A stretch of 64,000 bases of DNA, taken from the NCBI RefSeq assembly GCF_003605125.1, contig NZ_QPQT01000005.1, positions 1-64,000 of the forward strand, given 5' to 3'. This DNA is from Shewanella algidipiscicola. GTDB lineage: Bacteria; Pseudomonadota; Gammaproteobacteria; Enterobacterales; Shewanellaceae. Of the stretch, positions 1-8,036 are shown piece after piece. Below the pieces are notes generated by a model, which saw only the letters and a program-made list of their open reading frames with translations, did no database searches and was not told the origin of the DNA. The position numbers and the translations under genes were made by a program. The stretch's first letter is position 1. Every line of letters begins with the position of its first letter.

Positions 1-100
1 GCACACTCCCTGCCGGACAGGCGATTGATAACAGTGAAGATACAAATTTCAAAGACACTCTACCAACACTAATTCAGCCAAATGTTAAACCACAAAAATG

Positions 101-389
101 CCAACACCTTCATTCGAAGTCCCACAACCTTTTGTCCAAAAACAATTTAACTTTTAACGGTTCTGTGGATACCAATTACGGCTAAATCGAAGAGAGTGAT
201 AAGTCGGTGTAGGTATGGCGGTGGGGGTTGGTGGCAGGGATGCCACCGTCGAGCTTATAGGGATATACTTGCAGCGCCCCACCGAAATACCTGCACGAAA
301 GGCATGCTGCAGGCAATTGGTTGCCATAAAGGTTAACGCTACCATCAATCAATAAAAACTAACTCGACTAAATGCTACAAGCAAAAAAG
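101..389. repeat. Dispersed repeat, tandem unit 1
   Basis: This is the first unit of a direct tandem repeat. It opens with ccaacaccttcattcgaag, whose first 55 bases recur exactly at 390-444. It has a variable middle containing aaatcgaagag...tcggtgtagg, and closes with a block from about 289 (acctgcacgaaaggcatgc) to about 382 that recurs almost unchanged at 592-686. The middle differs strongly from unit 2, so the ends are conserved and the core diverges. An open frame on the minus strand (154-348) lies inside it; I regard that as a by-product of the repeat. Confidence 0.85.
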
Positions 390-694
390 CCAACACCTTC
401 ATTCGAAGTCCCACAACCTTTTGTCCAAAAACAATTTAACTTTTGATTGTCCAAGTGACACGAGTAAGGTCAAATCGAAGAGATTAAGAACTCGGTGTAG
501 GTGCGGCTGAGGCCTTCGATTTCAGGGATGAAATCGCAGAGCGCCTAGGGATGGCTCTTGTTTAACAAAAAGTCAGCGGTGCCGAGGAAGTACCTGCACG
601 AAAGGCATGCTGCAGGCAATTGGCTGCCATAAAGGTTAACGCTACCATCAATCAATAAAAACCAACTCGACTAAATGTTACAAGCCCAAAAAAG
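390..694. repeat. Dispersed repeat, tandem unit 2
   Basis: Second unit of the tandem repeat. Its first 55 bases are identical to unit 1. The middle carries aaatcgaagagattaagaactcggtgtaggtg, a motif seen again in degenerate form at 32301. The closing block 592-686 matches 289-382 of unit 1. Units 1 and 2 differ in length (289 and 305 bp), all in the middle. Confidence 0.85.
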
Positions 695-715
695 CCAACA
701 CCTTGATTCGAAGGC
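695..715. repeat. Truncated start of repeat unit 3
   Basis: Immediately after unit 2 the opening motif ccaacacc-ttgattcgaagg starts again with one early substitution, then breaks off into unrelated sequence. This marks the downstream boundary of the array. Confidence 0.6.
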
Positions 716-980
716 CTGCATTCTTTCATATCCATGTGATCACGACATTTGTGTATCAGTGAAATAAAACAAATCAACAAAATGCCACAAGCAAAAAAGC
801 GCAATATGGTCATAGCTAGCACACCAAAGCGCCAAAATATGTGCATCTGCACAAAATTGTCTTATAAACCCCTTGAAGATTCATCAATTTTAACGAAGCC
901 TGATTATCCTTTTGTGCGGATAATAGCCTAAGCCTGAAATACCTTAGCCCTCACTTTAGGTGGTGCTGACTAAGCGGGTC

Positions 981-994
981 ATTGTTCGAACAAT
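981..994. promoter_or_regulatory. Perfect 14-bp palindrome upstream of the GntP permease gene
   Basis: attgttcgaacaat reads the same on both strands and lies 33 bases before the start codon of the permease gene. Its position and symmetry fit an operator for a dimeric regulator. Glycerate genes in related bacteria are controlled by SdaR/CdaR-type regulators, but no such gene is in this window, so assignment to that family is inference. Confidence 0.55.
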
Positions 995-1027
995 CAAATA
1001 AATATAACCCAAAGACAGGGACACCCT

Positions 1028-2386
1028 ATGAGCCTCGTACTGATCTTGCTCGCCGTGATCGCGTTTATCGTTATCGCCACGTCGAAATTTAAATTACATC
1101 CGTTTTTAACCCTTATTCTCGCGTCATTTATCGCTGCATTTGCCTACGGGCTACCAAGTGCTGATATTGCCAAAACCATCACCTCTGGCTTTGGTGGCAT
1201 CTTAGGCTATATCGGCCTAGTGATTGTATTAGGTACCATTATTGGCACCATCTTAGAAAAAAGTGGCGCGGCTATCACCATGGCTGACGTGGTCATTAAG
1301 GTGCTGGGGCAACGCTTTCCCACCCTCACCATGTCGATCATAGGTTACTTGGTATCCATACCGGTATTTTGTGACTCAGGCTTTGTGATCTTAAACTCGC
1401 TGAAACAATCGATGGCCAATCGCATGAAGGTCTCAAGCGTGTCGATGAGTGTCGCCTTAGCCACCGGCCTGTATGCCACCCATACCTTTGTGCCGCCAAC
1501 GCCAGGCCCTATTGCGGCGGCAGGTAATTTAGGCCTCGAATCAAATCTTGGATTGGTGATTGGTGTCGGTATTGTCGTCGCTGCCGTTGCCGCCTTGGCT
1601 GGCATGTTGTGGGCCAACCGTTTTGCCAATGTTGAGCCCGATGGTGAAGGCGCACAAGAGCTTAAAGAGAGTGTCGAAGATTTTGATAGTTTAAAAGCCG
1701 CTTACGGCAAACTGCCTAGTCCAAGCAAAGCCTTTGCACCTATCTTCGTGCCGATACTGTTAATCTGTTTAGGTTCTATCGCTAAGTTTCCGTCACAACC
1801 CTTAGGCGATGGCAACCTCTTTGCAGTGCTCTCTTTCTTAGGGCAGCCTGTAAATGCCTTGATGATTGGCTTAATGTTGTCGCTGGCATTACTTAAGAGT
1901 GATAATCGCATCAAAGAGTTTAGCGATCGTATCAGCCATGGTTTGGTCGTCGCCGCCCCGATTTTACTGATCACCGGTGCTGGCGGCGCATTTGGCGCGG
2001 TATTGAAAGCCACCGAAATTGGTAACTTCCTTGGCAGTTCATTGTCGGCTCTGGGCATCGGCATCTTTATGCCCTTTATTGTTGCTGCGGCGCTCAAGTC
2101 GGCGCAAGGCTCATCCACCGTCGCCTTAGTGGCCACCTCGGCTATGGTTGCGCCTATGCTTGGCGATATTGGTTTAGCAAGCGAAATGGGCCGGGTGTTG
2201 ACCGTCATGGCCATTGGTGCAGGCGCCATGACAGTCTCCCATGCTAACGATAGCTTCTTTTGGGTCGTCACCCAGTTTAGCCGCATGAGCGTTAAGCAAG
2301 CCTATAAAGCGCAGACAATGGCTACTTTAATTCAAGGCGTTACCGCAATGATTTTAGTGTATCTACTGAGTCTTGTGCTGCTGTAA
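1028..2386 (+). CDS. GntP-family permease, probable glycerate transporter
   Basis: A 452-residue, strongly hydrophobic protein of the GntP (gluconate:proton symporter) family, with about a dozen membrane segments in the inner membrane. Length and the conserved glycine- and proline-rich segment near residues 155-170 (THTFVPPTPGPIAAAG) fit the family. The start ATG follows a modest caggga Shine-Dalgarno. The next gene, 121 bases downstream on the same strand, is glycerate kinase, so glycerate is the likely substrate rather than gluconate; this is inferred from context. Expression is probably controlled through the palindrome at 981-994. Confidence 0.88.
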   Translation: MSLVLILLAVIAFIVIATSKFKLHPFLTLILASFIAAFAYGLPSADIAKTITSGFGGILGYIGLVIVLGTIIGTILEKSGAAITMADVVIKVLGQRFPTLTMSIIGYLVSIPVFCDSGFVILNSLKQSMANRMKVSSVSMSVALATGLYATHTFVPPTPGPIAAAGNLGLESNLGLVIGVGIVVAAVAALAGMLWANRFANVEPDGEGAQELKESVEDFDSLKAAYGKLPSPSKAFAPIFVPILLICLGSIAKFPSQPLGDGNLFAVLSFLGQPVNALMIGLMLSLALLKSDNRIKEFSDRISHGLVVAAPILLITGAGGAFGAVLKATEIGNFLGSSLSALGIGIFMPFIVAAALKSAQGSSTVALVATSAMVAPMLGDIGLASEMGRVLTVMAIGAGAMTVSHANDSFFWVVTQFSRMSVKQAYKAQTMATLIQGVTAMILVYLLSLVLL

Positions 2387-2397
2387 ACAATAATCAT

Positions 2398-2433
2398 CAG
2401 CATGGGCCTCGCCATTAATCGAGACCCATGCTG
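2398..2433 (+). other. Intercistronic stem-loop between permease and glycerate kinase genes
   Basis: cagcatggg-c-ctcg and cgag-a-cccatgctg form a 13-bp stem with one internal mismatch around an 8-base loop. No T run follows, so it is not a standard intrinsic terminator. It begins 12 bases after the permease stop codon and could be an mRNA stability or processing element separating the two genes' expression. Confidence 0.6.
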
Positions 2434-2507
2434 CTTATCACGCAAGATGTGCGCCCCCTTTTCCGCCCACGGCTTGTCACTCCATTTTTAGATCACAGGA
2501 TGTTTCA

Positions 2508-3698
2508 ATGAAGATAGTCATTGCGCCCGATTCGTATAAAGAAAGCTTGAGCGCCATGGAAGTTGCCACCGAAATAGAGCGTGGATTTCGCCAAGTACTG
2601 CCCAATGCCGACTATATTAAAGTGCCTGTAGCCGACGGCGGCGAAGGGACGGTGCAATCTATGGTTGATGCCACTGAGGGTAAGCTTGTCACCTTGTCGG
2701 TAATTGGTCCTCTTGGCAATCGCGTCGAGGCTCACTATGGCATCTTAGGCCAACGGCGTCATGCCCTCGGTGACAGCAGCAATCAGAGCGACGCTATGGC
2801 GCAGGCTCACACCGCCATCATTGAAATGGCATCGGCATCAGGGCTTCATCATGTGCCGCTTGAGCAGCGTAATCCACTGCTCACCACCAGTTATGGCACA
2901 GGCCAGTTGATCCGCCATGCGCTCGATGCAGGCATTAACCATATCATCATCGGCCTTGGCGGCAGCGCCACTAACGATGGCGGCGCCGGCATGCTACAGG
3001 CCTTGGGCGCTCAGCTTATCGATCAGAACGGTAAAGAGATTGCCGCTGGCGGTGCGGCGCTCGCCACTCTCAAGCGTATCGATATCAGCGGACTCGATCC
3101 ACGCTTAAACCATTGCCATATTGAGGTAGCCTGTGATGTCGACAATCCGCTGTGCGGCGATAAAGGCGCATCAGCCATTTTTGGCCCACAAAAAGGGGCA
3201 ACCCCCACCATGGTCGCACAGCTCGATGCGGCGCTGGCTCATTTTGCCGATATCACTCGCGCCGCCGGACTGGCCGAATGCCGCGACATAGCTGGCGCTG
3301 GCGCGGCTGGCGGCATGGGCTTTGCGGTACTGGCTTACCTTAAGGGTGAACTCAAACCCGGTATCGATATCGTGATGCAAACCGTCAATTTAGCCGCGAT
3401 CATTCGCGGCGCCGATCTGGTGATCACAGGTGAAGGCCGGCTCGACAGCCAAACCTTGCATGGTAAAACCCCCATGGGTGTCGCCCGAGAAGCCAATAAG
3501 CAGGGGATTGCTGTTATTGCCATTGCCGGATGCGTCAGTGATGATGCCAATGTGCTACTCAATCATGGCTTTTGCGCACTTTTTTCGACCACTCCTAGAG
3601 CAATGCCGCTTAACCAAGTGCTGGCCAGCGCCAAACATAATTTATACTCCACCTCGGTGAGCATTGCCGCGCTGTATAATACCAATCGCACTCGTTAA
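2508..3698 (+). CDS. garK: Glycerate 2-kinase (GarK/GlxK family)
   Basis: Phosphorylates D-glycerate to 2-phosphoglycerate, feeding lower glycolysis. The 396-residue protein begins MKIVIAPDSYKESLSA, the family's N-terminal signature, and has the glycine-rich segment GLGGSATNDGGAGM near residues 148-161. It is slightly longer than the typical 380 residues because of a small insertion near residues 78-92 (QRRHALGDSSNQSD). The ATG at 2508 follows an agga Shine-Dalgarno. It forms a two-gene unit with the upstream GntP permease, giving a complete uptake and activation route for glycerate. Confidence 0.93.
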   Translation: MKIVIAPDSYKESLSAMEVATEIERGFRQVLPNADYIKVPVADGGEGTVQSMVDATEGKLVTLSVIGPLGNRVEAHYGILGQRRHALGDSSNQSDAMAQAHTAIIEMASASGLHHVPLEQRNPLLTTSYGTGQLIRHALDAGINHIIIGLGGSATNDGGAGMLQALGAQLIDQNGKEIAAGGAALATLKRIDISGLDPRLNHCHIEVACDVDNPLCGDKGASAIFGPQKGATPTMVAQLDAALAHFADITRAAGLAECRDIAGAGAAGGMGFAVLAYLKGELKPGIDIVMQTVNLAAIIRGADLVITGEGRLDSQTLHGKTPMGVAREANKQGIAVIAIAGCVSDDANVLLNHGFCALFSTTPRAMPLNQVLASAKHNLYSTSVSIAALYNTNRTR

Positions 3699-3704
3699 CC
3701 TTAT

Positions 3705-3738
3705 GAGGGTAAAGGGATCGGCTCAACCCCTTTATCCT
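3705..3738 (+). terminator. Hairpin after glycerate kinase gene
   Basis: agggtaaaggg and ccctttatcct form an 11-bp stem with one mismatch and a 12-base loop, seven bases after the stop codon. No T run follows, so it may be a weak or factor-dependent terminator. Confidence 0.45.
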
Positions 3739-3864
3739 GATAAACAACGGCCATTTAACTTTTCCCCTTGATGCGTTATAAAGCTTACAGTAAAGTGAGC
3801 TCCCATTTTGACTGACCATGTCCCAGCAATAAGGGAACGGGTCACAGTGAAGCGATGCACCTTG

Positions 3865-5505
3865 ATGACATCTAAACAGACACGACAAGCAACGGCCTCT
3901 GAAGCAGCATTACTGCGTATTTTCACCTTGCCAGAAGCCCCCCACTCGACCTTGAGTCAGATTGAAAAAAATCTCTCTGAAAATCTCATGGGGTTCTTAA
4001 AAGAAAATATTGTCGCTGTCGAAAAACCCTTAACTGAAATCGAGAAAGATTTTCAGGCACACCAAATTCCCGCATCGCCGAGCTTCGTATCCGATTACGC
4101 CGAACAGATGATGCAAACCTTAATCGCTCACAGCGTGCACACCTCGGCGCCAAGCTTTATCGGCCATATGACCTCGGCACTGCCCTACTTCGTGCTGCCG
4201 CTATCGAAGATGATGGTGGGGCTAAATCAAAACCTCGTCAAAATTGAAACCTCGAAAGCCTTTACGCCGCTAGAGCGCCAAGTGTTGGGCATGATGCACC
4301 ATTTGGTGTATGGGCAAGCTGATGATTTTTATGATAATTGGATGCACAGCGCCAACCATTCATTGGGGGCATTTTGCTCAGGCGGCACCGTAGCGAACAT
4401 TACCGCACTATGGATAGCACGTAACCGCTTATTAAAAGCCGATGGGGATTTTCGTGGCGTCACCGCCAGTGGCTTACTGAGTGCACTGCGCCATTATGGC
4501 TATGATGACTTGGCCATTTTAGTGTCGACTCGTGGCCATTACTCGCTCGGTAAAACCGCCGATCTCCTAGGTATCGGCCGCGATAACATCATCCAAATCC
4601 CTTGTGCCAAAGACAACAAGGTCGATGTGGTTAAGATGCGCGCCGCCGCGAATGAGCTCAAGGCACGCAATATCAAGGTGATAGCGATTGTAGGGGTGGC
4701 TGGCACCACAGAAACCGGCAATATCGACCCCTTAAACGCCCTTGCCGATTTAGCCGCAGAGCTGGAATGTCATTTTCATGTGGACGCTGCATGGGGCGGC
4801 GCGAGCTTATTATCCAACAAGTATCGCCACCTGCTAGCCGGCATAGAGCGCGCCGACTCGGTCACCATCGATGCGCACAAGCAGATGTATGTGCCTATGG
4901 GCGCAGGCATGGTGCTGTTTAAAGATCCTCAGCTGGCCAATGCCATTAAACATCACGCCGAATATATTTTACGTAAAGGCTCAAAAGATTTAGGCAGTCA
5001 GACGCTGGAGGGCTCTCGTCCTGGAATGGCGATGTTAGTGCACGCCTGCTTGCAGGTGATTGGCCGCGATGGCTATGAAATTTTGATTAACAATAGCCTA
5101 GAAAAGGCGCGCGACTTTGCCGAGCTGATTAAGCAGCAAGAAGATTTTCAGTTGGTGTCGGCACCCGAACTATGCCTGCTCACCTACCGTTATGTGCCCG
5201 CCAAAGTGCAGCGTTTGCTTAAACAAGCGGTGCTCGATAACGACCTCAACAAGGTGAGCCAAATAAACGGTTTACTCGACGGGCTGACTAAATTTATACA
5301 AAAACGCCAGCGCGAACAGGGGAAATCGTTTGTGTCGCGTACCCGAATCACCCCAGAAGATAACCTTGAGCTCACCTCTGTGGTGTTTAGAGTCGTACTC
5401 GCTAACCCGTTAACCGGAGATGATATTTTACAGCAGGTGCTTGAAGAGCAGCGCGAAATTGCCCAGCAAGATAACCCGTTTTTGCCGCAGTTGTTAACCC
5501 TATAA
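3865..5505 (+). CDS. panP: PLP-dependent aspartate 1-decarboxylase, PanP type
   Basis: A group II PLP decarboxylase of 546 residues. It carries HVDAAWGGA near residue 305 and the PLP lysine in DAHKQMYVPMGAGM (Lys339). The N-terminal LLRIFTLPEAPHSTLSQIE and the HTSAPSFIGHMTSALPYF block are characteristic of the PanP subfamily in Vibrio and Shewanella, which makes beta-alanine for pantothenate in place of pyruvoyl PanD; older annotations call it glutamate decarboxylase. The frame is open upstream to 3808. I chose ATG 3865 because it puts the family N-terminus at the usual distance; a GTG at 3847 preceded by aaggga is an alternative. Monocistronic. Confidence 0.85.
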   Translation: MTSKQTRQATASEAALLRIFTLPEAPHSTLSQIEKNLSENLMGFLKENIVAVEKPLTEIEKDFQAHQIPASPSFVSDYAEQMMQTLIAHSVHTSAPSFIGHMTSALPYFVLPLSKMMVGLNQNLVKIETSKAFTPLERQVLGMMHHLVYGQADDFYDNWMHSANHSLGAFCSGGTVANITALWIARNRLLKADGDFRGVTASGLLSALRHYGYDDLAILVSTRGHYSLGKTADLLGIGRDNIIQIPCAKDNKVDVVKMRAAANELKARNIKVIAIVGVAGTTETGNIDPLNALADLAAELECHFHVDAAWGGASLLSNKYRHLLAGIERADSVTIDAHKQMYVPMGAGMVLFKDPQLANAIKHHAEYILRKGSKDLGSQTLEGSRPGMAMLVHACLQVIGRDGYEILINNSLEKARDFAELIKQQEDFQLVSAPELCLLTYRYVPAKVQRLLKQAVLDNDLNKVSQINGLLDGLTKFIQKRQREQGKSFVSRTRITPEDNLELTSVVFRVVLANPLTGDDILQQVLEEQREIAQQDNPFLPQLLTL

Positions 5506-5553
5506 CATAGCCTGTCCCACATCGATAGCGACGGCACAACCGAATATAGGCCG

Positions 5554-5973
5554 TTAATGCTCGGTGTCACTGTCTAAAAATCTGCGGCGATCGATCTCAC
5601 TGGGTAAGGCGCATTGTCGCTGACCAAATAATCGATAACGCCGCCTTGCCACCTGCCGATAGCACCAATCTCTTAGGGGGCGAGGTACTATCTTAAACAG
5701 CCGCAATAAGGGCCAGCCACCAGACAGCGCCCCGGCAATGTCGAGTGCCGCATCGCTCTGGCTCATGACCTCAGCCCCCTTAATTAAATAGACACTGTCG
5801 GGATCATCGATATCGCACTCAACACCTCGTTGCCGCAGTAGCTGCTGAGCCTTAGGGCTTTGAATCGAGGCAAACTTAAATACCCCTTTTGGATCGCGCT
5901 TGACGATAAAGCGTACCGCGCCATGGCAGAGGTTACAGCGACCGTCGAAGATCACCACTGGTTGTTGTATCAC
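5554..5973 (-). CDS. DUF393 (DCC family) thiol-disulfide oxidoreductase-like protein
   Basis: A 139-residue protein with the hallmark DGRCNLCHGAVRFIVKRD near residues 10-27, giving the D-x2-C-x2-C arrangement that names the DCC family. The family is predicted to have a thioredoxin-like fold, but its substrates are mostly unknown. The start codon is GTG at 5973, supported by an aagag Shine-Dalgarno seven bases upstream; no nearby ATG would keep the conserved VVIFDGRC strand. It is convergent with panP, whose stop lies 48 bases away. Confidence 0.85.
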   Translation of the reverse strand: MIQQPVVIFDGRCNLCHGAVRFIVKRDPKGVFKFASIQSPKAQQLLRQRGVECDIDDPDSVYLIKGAEVMSQSDAALDIAGALSGGWPLLRLFKIVPRPLRDWCYRQVARRRYRLFGQRQCALPSEIDRRRFLDSDTEH

Positions 5974-5998
5974 GCGCCACTCTTGTTTAGTTTATCAC

Positions 5999-6145
5999 TT
6001 AGCACGACCATAACATCGCCCGTGGAACAGGGCAATTCGGTACAAAAACCGTCGGTAAATTTAGGCTATGCTGAACCATCGACAGCAACGCCAACATGGA
6101 CAAGCACAGCAGTAAAGAGACCTCATAGAGCCAGATAGGTTGCAC
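5999..6145 (-). CDS. Possible small hydrophobic ORF or gene remnant
   Basis: A 48-codon frame starting at GTG 6145 reads a hydrophobic stretch (YEVSLLLCLSMLALLSMVQ) followed by a short tail, ending 25 bases before the DUF393 gene. No clear Shine-Dalgarno sequence is visible. It could be a single-pass membrane peptide in the DUF393 operon, the decayed end of a longer gene, or chance. I do not recognise a family. Confidence 0.22.
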   Translation of the reverse strand: MQPIWLYEVSLLLCLSMLALLSMVQHSLNLPTVFVPNCPVPRAMLWSC

Positions 6146-6170
6146 GGCGATACAGAGCGCAAGTTTACCG

Positions 6171-6268
6171 CGGCCTTATAGCCCCTCGTTGCCAGGCTCG
6201 CATCGGGCCAGTGACACTGCGGCCTTATAGCCCCTCGTTGCCAGGCTCGCATCGGGCCAGTGACACTG
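6171..6268. repeat. Exact 49-bp tandem duplication at the 3' end of the WYL regulator gene
   Basis: Positions 6171-6219 and 6220-6268 are identical 49-base units. The inner copy encodes the last residues of the regulator (LARCEPGNEGL) and its stop codon; the outer copy lies just past that stop. Perfect identity suggests a recent duplication. It leaves the protein unchanged because the stop is met in the first copy translated. Confidence 0.95.
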
Positions 6269-6953
6269 CGGGCCTTCCATACAACGCCGTCATTTTGGCG
6301 ATATAATCGGCCATCTCTTGGCCCGCCGAGTGGTCAAAGTGACTCCCCAACGGTAAGGCTCCAGTGATGCGATCGACACGAAAATTACGAAAGTCATTTC
6401 GCAGTTCGCACCAAGCCAGTAAGGTCCAAACCCCTTGCCAATAATAGAGCGCCAGCGGCCGGATCTGGCGTTCACTCTCGGCCTGATTCACATCCTGATA
6501 GCTCAACATGAGATATTCACGCTCTCTGGCATACTTTCGTAGCAAGTCGAGCAACGAAAACAGCTGGCTGTCGCTGTAAAAGTCGGGGGCAAACATCAGC
6601 GATTGATAAGCCTTAAGCCTATCGGGCAACACGGCTTCGACCTTTATCATCGCCTGCTTAGCGGCGCTAGCCAGCTCGTGCCCACCCTGAGCCTGTACCA
6701 TGCGCATCCCCACCTGAATGGCCTCTAGTTCCTGCTCATTAAACATCAATGGCGGTACGCTGACCTCTTGACGCAGCAGGTAACCAACCCCGGCCTCCCC
6801 CTCGATAGGGATGCCAGAGAGGCAAAGATCTTGAATGTCACGATAAACGGTGCGAGTGGACACCTCTAAACGCTCTGCCAGCTGCTGCGCTGTTGTCAGG
6901 CGTCTGTGCCTTAGGATCTGCACAATTTGAAATAAACGATCGGCGCGGCGCAT
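6225..6953 (-). CDS. YafY-type transcriptional regulator (HTH_11 and WYL domains)
   Basis: A 242-residue DNA-binding protein. Residues 1-60 hold a winged helix-turn-helix of the HTH_11/DeoR type (LTTAQQLAERLEVSTRTVYRDIQDL). Residues from about 135 form a WYL ligand-sensing domain with WQGVWTLLAWCELRNDFRNFRVDRI. The ATG at 6953 follows an aagg Shine-Dalgarno; a TTG codon directly before it is in frame but poorly placed. It is the last gene of a group with a VOC protein and a GyrI-like protein, a common YafY setting, so it probably regulates those neighbours. Its 3' end carries the 49-bp tandem duplication. Confidence 0.88.
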   Translation of the reverse strand: MRRADRLFQIVQILRHRRLTTAQQLAERLEVSTRTVYRDIQDLCLSGIPIEGEAGVGYLLRQEVSVPPLMFNEQELEAIQVGMRMVQAQGGHELASAAKQAMIKVEAVLPDRLKAYQSLMFAPDFYSDSQLFSLLDLLRKYAREREYLMLSYQDVNQAESERQIRPLALYYWQGVWTLLAWCELRNDFRNFRVDRITGALPLGSHFDHSAGQEMADYIAKMTALYGRPAVSLARCEPGNEGL

Positions 6954-7007
6954 CAAATAACCTTAAATAACCAGGCCGCTCCCTATGGGAACGGCCGAGT
7001 GAACTCC

Positions 7008-7463
7008 TTATACTTCGACATGCACGCCGATATAAATATCGACGCTATCGGCCGTGGAATAACATTCGAAATCGGTCAAATATTGACGGCGATAGGGACA
7101 ATTATCCTTGCCGAAATAAGCCCAGATCGTTTGCCAAAGCTCAATCACACTGCGGGGCATCTCTCCCTGAGCGCTGAAACAGAGATAGTTACCGGCCTCA
7201 AGCGTTAACGGCAATAACCCTTCGCCAGAAATCGTTCCGACGTCGACAGCTGTCATTAAACTAAAGTCACCATTCATGTCGCTGGCATAATCGTAGTAGA
7301 CACCATAAACAGGCATCTTAGCCAAGATCTGCTCACCATACTGACCCATAAAATCCTGCCAGAGTGGACCTATCTTTGCTGACACCGACTCAGACTCGGC
7401 GCGGTTATTGGTACGCACGCTCTTGCCAATAACCGACTTCTGCGGCAGATTTACCGTCTTCAT
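7008..7463 (-). CDS. GyrI-like small-molecule-binding domain protein
   Basis: A 151-residue protein of the AraC effector-binding/GyrI-like fold: MKTVNLPQKSVIGKSVRTNN at the start, a central GPLWQDFMGQ helix, and the second half YGVYYDYASDMNGDFSLMTAVDV. Such stand-alone domains bind diverse amphipathic or drug-like molecules. I start it at ATG 7463, which has an aagga Shine-Dalgarno; an in-frame ATG nine codons upstream has none. It lies between the VOC gene and the WYL regulator gene on the same strand, suggesting one transcription unit. Confidence 0.82.
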   Translation of the reverse strand: MKTVNLPQKSVIGKSVRTNNRAESESVSAKIGPLWQDFMGQYGEQILAKMPVYGVYYDYASDMNGDFSLMTAVDVGTISGEGLLPLTLEAGNYLCFSAQGEMPRSVIELWQTIWAYFGKDNCPYRRQYLTDFECYSTADSVDIYIGVHVEV

Positions 7464-7501
7464 CTCAATTCCTTCTGTTATCCGTTGCATGTTCTGCAGG
7501 T

Positions 7502-7894
7502 TTAACCCGCTGTTAGACTAGGCGACCACAGGCCAACCTTGTTGCCCTCACTGTCGATAAAGAGACAAGAGTAACCACACTCGCCGTCATTGATCGCCAT
7601 CGCGGGCATGACAATCTCGACGCCGGCACGCTCGAGTCGCGCCACCAACGGCGAGAGCTGATCGCTTACATGCAGATACACCACACTGCCATCTTTACTA
7701 GGACGCATGGTTTCATGCTTCACTAAGGCGACACTGGCGGCCTGCTCAAGCTCCGTTTCTATGATCGCCATCTGCATACCGCTCATCGTCTGCTGTCGAA
7801 ACGTCACATCGAAATGTTGTACATAAAACGCCTGTGCTCGCGCGATATCTTCAACGGCTATTTCGCCCCATACCAAAGGTTGTTGCTGTAACAT
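7502..7894 (-). CDS. VOC (glyoxalase/bleomycin-resistance fold) protein
   Basis: A 130-residue protein with the paired beta-alpha-beta-beta-beta pattern of the vicinal oxygen chelate superfamily: WGEIAVEDIARAQAFYVQHFDV near the N-terminus and CGYSCLFIDSEGNKVGLWS at the C-terminus. Substrate cannot be told from sequence. The ATG has an aaggag Shine-Dalgarno. It is the first gene of the VOC / GyrI-like / WYL regulator group. Confidence 0.85.
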   Translation of the reverse strand: MLQQQPLVWGEIAVEDIARAQAFYVQHFDVTFRQQTMSGMQMAIIETELEQAASVALVKHETMRPSKDGSVVYLHVSDQLSPLVARLERAGVEIVMPAMAINDGECGYSCLFIDSEGNKVGLWSPSLTAG

Positions 7895-7973
7895 AATGCT
7901 CTCCTTGTGTAGCAGATGCGACGTTCACCCCTGAACACCTAACACATCTGACGACAAGGACAGCTTAACGCGC

Positions 7974-8001
7974 CCCTACTGACAGCTTGGTGTCAGTAGG
8001 G
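7974..8001 (-). terminator. Perfect 11-bp stem-loop downstream of the phosphohexomutase gene
   Basis: ccctactgaca and tgtcagtaggg pair perfectly around a 6-base loop, 36 bases past the phosphohexomutase stop and upstream of the VOC gene on the same strand. No T tract follows on the minus strand, so it could be a factor-dependent terminator or an operator-like palindrome for the VOC group. Confidence 0.5.
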
Positions 8002-8036
8002 TTTAGCCGAACTCAAATATTGCCCCTTGCTAGCCG

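Larger units (their letters stand above)
1..1027. other. Gene-free 5' region of the window
   Basis: No credible coding region lies here. Short open frames sit inside repeated DNA or lack Shine-Dalgarno sequences. About 60% of the stretch is tandem copies of a dispersed repeat, annotated separately. The last 100 bases hold the promoter region of the GntP permease gene, including a perfect palindrome at 981-994. Confidence 0.7.

Noticed and set aside
154..348. 64-codon minus-strand open frame
   Set aside because: It lies wholly within repeat unit 1, has no Shine-Dalgarno, and its reading changes in unit 2, so it is a by-product of the repeat.
749..931. 60-codon plus-strand frame before the permease gene
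   Set aside because: No ribosome-binding site and no recognisable sequence pattern; composition is like the surrounding non-coding DNA.
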